Origin: Nitrososphaeraceae archaeon
GTDB taxonomy: Archaea; Thermoproteota; Nitrososphaeria; Nitrososphaerales; Nitrososphaeraceae
Assembly: GCA_025449515.1 (NCBI GenBank)
Contig: JANWJI010000105.1
Span: 1 to 27,681 of the forward strand
Length of the DNA: 27,681 nt
Direction: 5' to 3'
The notes beneath the pieces are model-generated. The model worked only from the letters and a program-made list of their open reading frames with translations. It made no database searches and was not told the DNA's origin. Of this stretch, positions 22,758 through 27,681 are shown piece after piece. Made by a program: the position numbers and the translations under genes. Every line of letters starts with the position of its first letter. Positions within the stretch are counted from its first letter, which is position 1.

Positions 22758-23668
22758 ACTGATGTTAACCACTTCGCATAATCCCCAATTTGTCCTGTAA
22801 CTAGTTTCGAATAGGTTTCTCTAATTCTCCTCGTTATAGGCCCCTCCCTACCGCTACTTATGACATGGCGATCGACGCTCAATATCGCTGTGATTTCTGC
22901 TGCTGTACCCGTCAAAAAGAGTTCGTCTGCAAAATATAATTCTGTTCTTGGAATGGGTCGTTCGATTACTTCATAGCCTAGACCTTTTGCAATGGTAATC
23001 GTTGTATCGCGAGTAATGCCTTCTAAGGCAGAACTCCCAATATGAGGCGTGTAAATAATATTATTTCGTATGAGAAAAATGTTTTCCCCAGCTGCTTCGC
23101 TTACGTTTCCTTCTCTATCGAGAAGTATTGATTCGTCATAACCATTATTTTTACTCTCTTGAGTTGCTAGGATCGAGTTAAGGTAATTTCCTGCTGCCTT
23201 TGACATAGGAGGAGTAGAAGAATCGTGAATTCTTCGCCAAGAAGAAATGCATGTGTTAATACCTTCAGAGTTAAAGTATTTGGCAAACGGAAATACGATT
23301 ATTACTACGTGTGTCGGGGAATCATTAGTAATATTAAGGTCGATTCCATGTAAGCCAACGAATGTCAAAGGTCGTATATAGCATGATTCTTTAATATTAC
23401 TCCTTCTCAGTAGATCTATAGTCGCATTACAAAGCTCATCCGTAGTATACCGCACCAAAAAGGAATAGACGTTCGCTGATCTGTGTAGTCGCTGCATATG
23501 TTCTCGAAGCCTAAAAATATAGAGATTTTTCTGAGTCGCGTATCCTCGTATTCCCTCAAATACTGCTGTGCCATAATGCAGGGCATGAGTAGTGACCGGG
23601 ATTTTGGCTTCTTCCCATTTCATAAATTTTCCGTCAAACCAGATAAGCTCAGCTCCTTTCGATTTCAT
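22751..23668 (-). CDS. ilvE: Branched-chain amino acid aminotransferase (class IV)
   Basis: The 305-residue PLP enzyme transfers amino groups between branched-chain amino acids and 2-oxoglutarate. Family features are FDGKFMKWEEAKIPVTTHALHYG near the start, YIRPLTFVG, Lys157 in MSKAAGNYLNS as the PLP lysine, Glu196 region NVSEAAGENIF and LEGITRDT. Length is normal for IlvE. A TATA box 29 bases upstream gives it its own leaderless start. Its stop overlaps the oxidoreductase start, so the two are translated from one message. Overlap with a sugar gene is curious, but the sequence itself is that of an ordinary BCAT. Confidence 0.9.
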   Translation of the reverse strand: MKSKGAELIWFDGKFMKWEEAKIPVTTHALHYGTAVFEGIRGYATQKNLYIFRLREHMQRLHRSANVYSFLVRYTTDELCNATIDLLRRSNIKESCYIRPLTFVGLHGIDLNITNDSPTHVVIIVFPFAKYFNSEGINTCISSWRRIHDSSTPPMSKAAGNYLNSILATQESKNNGYDESILLDREGNVSEAAGENIFLIRNNIIYTPHIGSSALEGITRDTTITIAKGLGYEVIERPIPRTELYFADELFLTGTAAEITAILSVDRHVISSGREGPITRRIRETYSKLVTGQIGDYAKWLTSVW

Positions 23669-23689
23669 TCAGAGCAAATTCCATTTGTG

Positions 23690-23702
23690 CACTATAAATA
23701 TC
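23690..23702 (-). promoter_or_regulatory. TATA box of ilvE
   Basis: The minus strand reads GATATTTATAGTG, centred about 29 bases before the ATG at 23668, within the last codons or 3' gap of the nucleotidyltransferase gene. It suggests that ilvE and following genes form a separate leaderless transcript. Confidence 0.55.
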
Positions 23703-23704
23703 TT

Positions 23705-24340
23705 CTAACTAGAGCACAACCCTTCTCTTGGGAATTTCATTCCCATTATTTTGATAGTGTGGTCAGCACAATTCGCAAAGCGCTCTATGATTATCCAGTT
23801 GTCCTTGATTATACTAGCCACCTTTGACGGAACCATATCCTCCCAGTTATGCCTCAGTTTGTAATTACTTGAATTATTAGTTGTGGCTTGGCGGTAAAGC
23901 GCTTCTTTAACATTTGAAGCTGAAATGTCGAGTCGCTTGGCTTGAGTGGGATGCATTAGATAAACCCTCAACATTAGTCGTTCAACTGCATCGCCAGTAT
24001 AGGAGATAAAACGATTTTCTTTAACATTTTCAAGTATCTTTTTTCTTAGTGCCCATGAGAATGGCGAGATTAGTGGAGGAAAGTACTTTATGAAAGGTGA
24101 TTCGAAGGAATAATTGGGCAATACAACTATATTCATATCATCGAAGATTGATTCTATCATGGCCTTTCTAACGTGATATGGAAATGGAAAACTTCTTGTA
24201 GTGATTTCCTTCCCATTCTTTAAGAAAATGACTGGCAGAACGTAAACATTGTGATGTTTGCTTAGTGATAGAATGATTTCTTCGTGAGCATTTGTTAATG
24301 GGTTTAAATGTGCTAGGAGAATAACTGCAGAGTTTTTCAT
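23705..24340 (-). CDS. HIGH-type nucleotidyltransferase-like protein
   Basis: The 211-residue protein begins with ILLAHLNPLTNAHEEIIL (7-24), which has the (T/H)xxH motif of cytidylyl/adenylyl-transferases as TNAH (16-19). A later DISASNVKEALYR (138-150) resembles the ISxTxxR nucleotide-binding end. NadM (nicotinamide-nucleotide adenylyltransferase) and related archaeal proteins look like this, but several nonstandard features (the long FPPLISPFSWALRKK stretch) argue against a firm assignment. It could make an activated sugar or lipid head group; the neighbourhood is only suggestive. It is followed by ilvE after 36 bases. Confidence 0.72.
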   Translation of the reverse strand: MKNSAVILLAHLNPLTNAHEEIILSLSKHHNVYVLPVIFLKNGKEITTRSFPFPYHVRKAMIESIFDDMNIVVLPNYSFESPFIKYFPPLISPFSWALRKKILENVKENRFISYTGDAVERLMLRVYLMHPTQAKRLDISASNVKEALYRQATTNNSSNYKLRHNWEDMVPSKVASIIKDNWIIIERFANCADHTIKIMGMKFPREGLCSS

Positions 24341-24392
24341 CGGATCTTACAAAAATTAAGGTTATAGAAACAAAAAGTGCCGAGGTAAGCGA

Positions 24393-24803
24393 TTACGAGC
24401 TTCTCTTTATTTCAATTTCTATGGTAGAGACGTTTCTAGTTCTGCCATCCTCTGACTGAACCGTCTCGGAGCCAATTCTTACTTCGCCTACCTTGTAACC
24501 AGCGTTTTCCATCCTCTTCAATATTATCTGAGAGACATCCACTGCTCTTCCTATACTTAGACCCCGCGCCTTGATCGTTACACATGGTTGATTGGCCAAT
24601 TGAATCAGAGTAGACGTAACATACGCCATCAATGGTTTTTTGCCAATATATATCGCGTCACGTGGAGCATCTCTAAAGAACTGTTGATTTTGTTGTGAAT
24701 GTGGTTGTTGTGATTGTGGTTGTTGTGATTGTGGTTGTTGTGATTGTGGTTGTTGTGATTGTGGTTGTTGTGATTGTGGTTGTTGTGATTGTGGTTCCGA
24801 CAT
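24393..24803 (-). CDS. albA: Alba chromatin protein with a repeat-rich N-terminal tail
   Basis: The C-terminal 95 residues are a standard Alba domain: DAIYIGKKPLMAYVTSTLIQ with the paired lysines that contact DNA, then GLSIGRAVDVSQIILKRM and the final ETVQSEDGRTRNVSTIEIEI. Alba is a small DNA/RNA-binding protein that coats archaeal chromatin. Ahead of it lies an unusual tail of seven five-residue units, six PQSQQ and one PHSQQ, followed by NQQFF. I chose ATG 24803 (MSEPQSQQ): a TATA box (24824-24835) centred about 27 bases upstream gives a leaderless start. The GTG at 24818 would need an even longer tail. The tail is uncharged, so it is not a simple DNA-binding extension; it may mediate self-association or protein contacts. 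Confidence 0.93.
   Translation of the reverse strand: MSEPQSQQPQSQQPQSQQPQSQQPQSQQPQSQQPHSQQNQQFFRDAPRDAIYIGKKPLMAYVTSTLIQLANQPCVTIKARGLSIGRAVDVSQIILKRMENAGYKVGEVRIGSETVQSEDGRTRNVSTIEIEIKRSS
24690..24794 (-). repeat. Seven tandem 15-bp repeats inside the Alba gene
   Basis: The unit CCACAATCACAACAA (minus strand) occurs seven times in a row, the last with one change (CCACATTCACAACAA), and encodes PQSQQ or PHSQQ. The near identity at DNA level, including third codon positions, points to recent expansion by slippage or unequal crossing over. Copy number is likely to vary between strains. Confidence 0.9.
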
Positions 24804-24823
24804 ACGGATGGTAAACACCTCAG

Positions 24824-24835
24824 GATATTTAAATC
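24824..24835 (-). promoter_or_regulatory. TATA box of the Alba gene
   Basis: The minus strand reads GATTTAAATATC, centred about 27 bases before ATG 24803. This placement fixes the start at the ATG and indicates a leaderless transcript. Confidence 0.6.
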
Positions 24836-25006
24836 TAGAAGATCTGACGATTGATTGTACACCTGATCTGCAGACGAGCCTTATTATCTACCATGTGGAT
24901 AAAAGTTGCATTTTTCGTATTCGAATAGACATGAATCACAGTTTTAAACGTTGAAAAATTAGATGAATAAAATGTGACACATACGCAATCCGTAGAAAGT
25001 TTGCAG

Positions 25007-25080
25007 TGGGACCGGCCGGATTCGAACCAGCGATCTCCAGCGCCCGAGGCTGGCATCATACCAAGCTAGACAACGGCCCC
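25007..25080 (-). tRNA. tRNA-Pro(CGG)
   Basis: The acceptor stem pairs GGGGCCG (25080-25074) with CGGTCCC (25014-25008), with discriminator A at 25007. The anticodon arm is CCAGC-CTCGGGC-GCTGG with anticodon CGG (Pro), and the T arm is GCTGG-TTCGAAT-CCGGC. It is 74 nt with no intron, in contrast to the two other tRNAs here, and no CCA is encoded. A TATA box (TTTATAATA on the minus strand, around 25105-25114) lies at the expected distance. Confidence 0.95.
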
Positions 25081-25483
25081 ACTCTACAAAAATATTCAAG
25101 CCTGTATTATAAACTAAAAACTTGGTGATAGAAATTTTGTAACTTCAAGATCTTTTTCGTTTAGAAAAAGAGGAGGACGCTCAGAAGAATGAGTTGTATC
25201 CAACATCGAAAATGGCAGAATTATTCATAGCAAGCATACAATAGTTGCAGACTTGAAAATAGATACAAGTCAGAGCGATTTTCAATGGCGTGACATTTCT
25301 TTGCTCCGATGAGTGATCGATAAAAACTATATGATATAAACAGGATAAGCTATAGTGCCATGGTTAAATTATTCCGATTGCAATTACTAGAAAAAACTGC
25401 ACCATGCTTAACGCTCGAATTGGAATAATTCTAGATTATCATCTCCTAGGATTACGTGTTCTACACGATTACCTGTTTAATAA
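25081..25483. other. Gap of about 400 bases with only a tRNA promoter
   Basis: Apart from the TATA box of tRNA-Pro near 25110 I see no gene, repeat or RNA fold in this AT-rich stretch. Confidence 0.45.
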
Positions 25484-25834
25484 TTAGACGCCTGCTAACT
25501 TTATGCCACCGTATACACAGGCATGACGAAGAGATTCGATTTCTTCCGCTCGATGCTCTCTAAGTTCTATGACGTACCCGCTTTTTGAATGATAGTAAAT
25601 TACCATGTTTTTGGGATAAAAAGATAACATATCGTGGTTAGCATAATCTGAAGCCATATGTGGTAGATGGACCGTTTCCCAAGAAAACAGTTTTTCTATC
25701 TCGCCATCGAAATGGTATACGCTACCGCACGGACATTCAGCATCTCTCCAATCATTTCTATTATTCTGCAACCAGCGACAGTCATTGAACGAATGCCTTG
25801 GTGATCTCTGGCTAGCTGACATCATTCTAAGCAT
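25484..25834 (-). CDS. Hypothetical protein, 116 aa
   Basis: I do not recognise this protein. It has an N-terminal polar part (SQRSPRHSFNDCRWLQNNRNDW), a small cysteine cluster (Cys19, Cys34, Cys36 in AECPCGSVYHFDGE), an aromatic middle (FSWETVHLPHM) and an end rich in Glu, Arg and His (VIELREHRAEEIESLRHACVYGG). A zinc site is possible but not convincing. An AT-rich element (AATAATATTATC, minus strand, 25844-25855) is only about 16 bases from the first ATG. A leaderless transcript from it would start nearer the ATGs at 25825 or 25822, so the true start may be there, losing 3-4 residues. Confidence 0.6.
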   Translation of the reverse strand: MLRMMSASQRSPRHSFNDCRWLQNNRNDWRDAECPCGSVYHFDGEIEKLFSWETVHLPHMASDYANHDMLSFYPKNMVIYYHSKSGYVIELREHRAEEIESLRHACVYGGIKLAGV

Positions 25835-26016
25835 AACGTTATGATAATATTATTGTTAGCTCGCAGTCAGAACATGCAATTCAAGTATCTTCATATAAGC
25901 ATATGAATTATTAAATTTATTAGATAGCTGAATAGCATCCAATCCTACCTCTTTATCAAATCCTTAGTTTTTACTCTAAATCCTTATTTTAAAAAGAATA
26001 GATCGTATTTACAACC

Positions 26017-27681
26017 TCAATTTTTTTTCTTGAGACATGCGCGGCTGTAATCCATACCGTGCCAAATTATATCAAATCCAAGTTTTGACATAATGCCCAA
26101 AAGACAGGACTCAGGAATATCGTTATCACCCAATATGCTATTTACATCGCTTAAGCTATCCATGTTATCAATTAAATCATTCACTTTTTCCAGCTTCGTA
26201 TCTGAAATCAAATATTTATCGACTATAACGTAATTGCCTATACGATCTTTATTTTGAGCTTGCGATTGAATTATTTTCAATAGAATTTCCAACTCGATAT
26301 TCCATGTCTTAGCTAATGCAGCGATTGAAATTACATCACTATGATTATTCATAGGCTGAAAAAGTTTGCTTAGGATATGGGTGCACCCGTTCGCTTCCAA
26401 ATCCTTAGCGTGTTCCTGATCTATATCTCTGAGATAGTCCAGAATAGGCTTCAGCGGTATGTTTTGATTATCATAGACTACCAATCTTTTATCAGTTATC
26501 GAAGATATCAAGGAATGCCATGCGCGAGTTTCAGCCAAATTGGATGAAGTTGATGCATAAACGTCACGATTTATCGCAATCAAGAGATCAATCTTATTCC
26601 TCTGGTTAGAGTTTGCTATATCTGTAATAGCCCTTAATTTTTGTACCTTTCTCAACAGATATTCCTTCGTCCAAAAACCTATTATTTCAAAATATATTTT
26701 CCGGTCATATTTTTCAAATACAAAATCAGGAATCAAGGCTTTTCCATTTTGAAGTATCAGAGGGTCTGGTTCCCTAGTCAGCTTCCAATCACTAATAGAT
26801 TGAAGAAATCTAGTAGCAAATTTCTTCTCTACGTTACTATCGAAATAATCATAGCCTGAAGTATGTTCACTTCTAGATTCAGTATTGTTCGGTAGTGGTT
26901 CAGCTAACAGGTAAGAAGAGGTATCCGACATTTCAAATTCATAAATCTTCTTACCTGAGGACAATGTTTTCCTTACAATCCATGCTTTTAATGACCAGCT
27001 AGCCAAAGAAATTATCAGTGGTATCAATCTAGATATAGCTGTTCCATATCTATCAGTAAGTTTGAAAATACTGAGCGGACCATCGATCGAACAAATTATG
27101 GAGCCCTCACATTCGGACTTCGCAGGATCATCATTTTGAACCTTAGTCCGAGATATGTCTTCAGAGGCAGGTTTTTCGTCACCGTAAGTTCGGTACTCTA
27201 GATTATACATCAGTCCGAGCCTTTTTACAGCTCTAAGGGCATACTTCCATTTCGTGCCACCGGTCAATGAAAACTCCAGTTTTATACAATTAAACAGGAG
27301 GGTTTGAATAAGTGACAAATTATACCATGCAATCAAACTTTCTGGAGTAATCGGTTCGAATCTTTCCAGTATTAGGTTTTCTTCCTGATCGCTCCACATA
27401 AGATTCGAAACACTGTCAGCAGATATGCCCACCTTGGATGCGACCAAATTGACGATTTCACTCCTGTCGATATTTGTCAGCGGATATCCTCTCTCGGAAG
27501 CTTGCTCGAATAACATCTTCCGAATATCGGAAGGAGCTACATTCTTATTTTCAAATACATGAGTATAACTGGCCGTGAAATTATTAACGTTGCCAAATTT
27601 TTTGTTTGATATATAGTCCTTGTCGCTCAAAATATAACTGTAGCCGTAAGTACATCTTCGCTCTAACAAGGCATAAAAACC
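26017..27681 (-). CDS. bax1: Bax1-type nuclease (DUF790), probably truncated by the right edge
   Basis: At least 550 residues match the archaeal Bax1/DUF790 family, a nuclease that partners the XPB helicase in DNA repair. The middle has CSIDGPLSIFKLTDRYGTAI (193-212). The nuclease core is clear: Glu281 in NVEKKFATRF, Asp315 in ALIPDFVFEKYDRK and Glu328 in IYFEIIGFWTKEYLLRKVQK, the E...D...ExxG pattern of restriction-enzyme-like folds. The reading frame has no ATG near its start; the first start-like codon is TTG 27669, and the frame is still open at 27681, so the true start is probably beyond the edge. The XPB gene usually lies next door but is not in the window. Confidence 0.85.
   Translation of the reverse strand, partial: GFYALLERRCTYGYSYILSDKDYISNKKFGNVNNFTASYTHVFENKNVAPSDIRKMLFEQASERGYPLTNIDRSEIVNLVASKVGISADSVSNLMWSDQEENLILERFEPITPESLIAWYNLSLIQTLLFNCIKLEFSLTGGTKWKYALRAVKRLGLMYNLEYRTYGDEKPASEDISRTKVQNDDPAKSECEGSIICSIDGPLSIFKLTDRYGTAISRLIPLIISLASWSLKAWIVRKTLSSGKKIYEFEMSDTSSYLLAEPLPNNTESRSEHTSGYDYFDSNVEKKFATRFLQSISDWKLTREPDPLILQNGKALIPDFVFEKYDRKIYFEIIGFWTKEYLLRKVQKLRAITDIANSNQRNKIDLLIAINRDVYASTSSNLAETRAWHSLISSITDKRLVVYDNQNIPLKPILDYLRDIDQEHAKDLEANGCTHILSKLFQPMNNHSDVISIAALAKTWNIELEILLKIIQSQAQNKDRIGNYVIVDKYLISDTKLEKVNDLIDNMDSLSDVNSILGDNDIPESCLLGIMSKLGFDIIWHGMDYSRACLKKKN

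Noticed and set aside
22751..23668. The class IV aminotransferase as the missing sugar 3-aminotransferase
   Set aside because: Its motifs are those of ordinary IlvE; sugar aminotransferases of this pathway belong to another PLP fold. The link remains open but is not supported by sequence.
24690..24794. Possible CRISPR-like or regulatory repeat array
   Set aside because: Units are contiguous 15-mers without spacers and keep the Alba reading frame, so it is a coding minisatellite.
24629..24862. Open frame rich in Asn-His repeats on the minus strand
   Set aside because: It is the same 15-bp repeat read in another frame; Alba in the overlapping frame has a clear domain and a well-placed promoter.

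Overview
The window looks like chromosomal DNA of an ammonia-oxidising-type thaumarchaeote (Nitrososphaeria, most like the soil Nitrososphaerales). Visible support for an archaeon: the cluster L7Ae - S28e - L24e - NDK - aIF5B, the pair LSm - L37e, Alba, archease, a Bax1-type nuclease, TATA boxes about 25-30 nt upstream of start codons (short or absent leaders), and tRNA genes carrying bulge-helix-bulge introns. The thaumarchaeal assignment is inference from the gene set and the overall protein style; I could not search a database.

Layout. 1-2476 (minus): succinate dehydrogenase genes sdhA - sdhC - a second membrane anchor that runs off the left edge. 2756-5243: a small unknown gene converging on hisS, then archease (divergent from hisS) and thioredoxin. 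5292-8340 (minus): the translation cluster rpl7ae, rps28e, rpl24e, ndk, infB. 8425-9807 (minus): phosphoglucosamine/phosphomannomutase. 10019-10163: tRNA-Leu(UAG), best read as three exons with two introns. 10231-12303: a small zinc-finger protein, PurU and a creatininase-family amidohydrolase. 12473-13710: LSm, a short L37e gene, and a membrane-anchored coiled-coil protein of unknown function. 13861-about 14430: a decayed DDE transposase, followed by about 800 bases with no gene. 15256-17374: ribose-5-phosphate isomerase A converging on a dihydropyrimidinase-like amidohydrolase. 17642-17944: small unknown protein. 18140-18234: tRNA-Gln(UUG) with a 22-nt intron in the D arm.

18274-24340 looks like a surface-polysaccharide or glycan neighbourhood: a DUF354 protein, a UDP-sugar-dehydrogenase-fold protein that seems to lack the catalytic cysteine segment, a WbpD/WlbB-like N-acetyltransferase, a Trm112-like zinc protein, a Gfo/Idh/MocA oxidoreductase, a class IV aminotransferase and a HIGH-type nucleotidyltransferase. 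24393-24803 is an Alba chromatin protein with an N-terminal tail of seven five-residue repeats. Then come tRNA-Pro(CGG), an unknown 116-residue protein, and a Bax1/DUF790 nuclease that runs into the right edge.

Most striking observations: non-canonical introns in two of the three tRNAs, the apparently non-catalytic UDP-sugar dehydrogenase homologue beside a sugar-modification cluster, and the repeat-tailed Alba. I see no CRISPR array, prophage or clear defence island.
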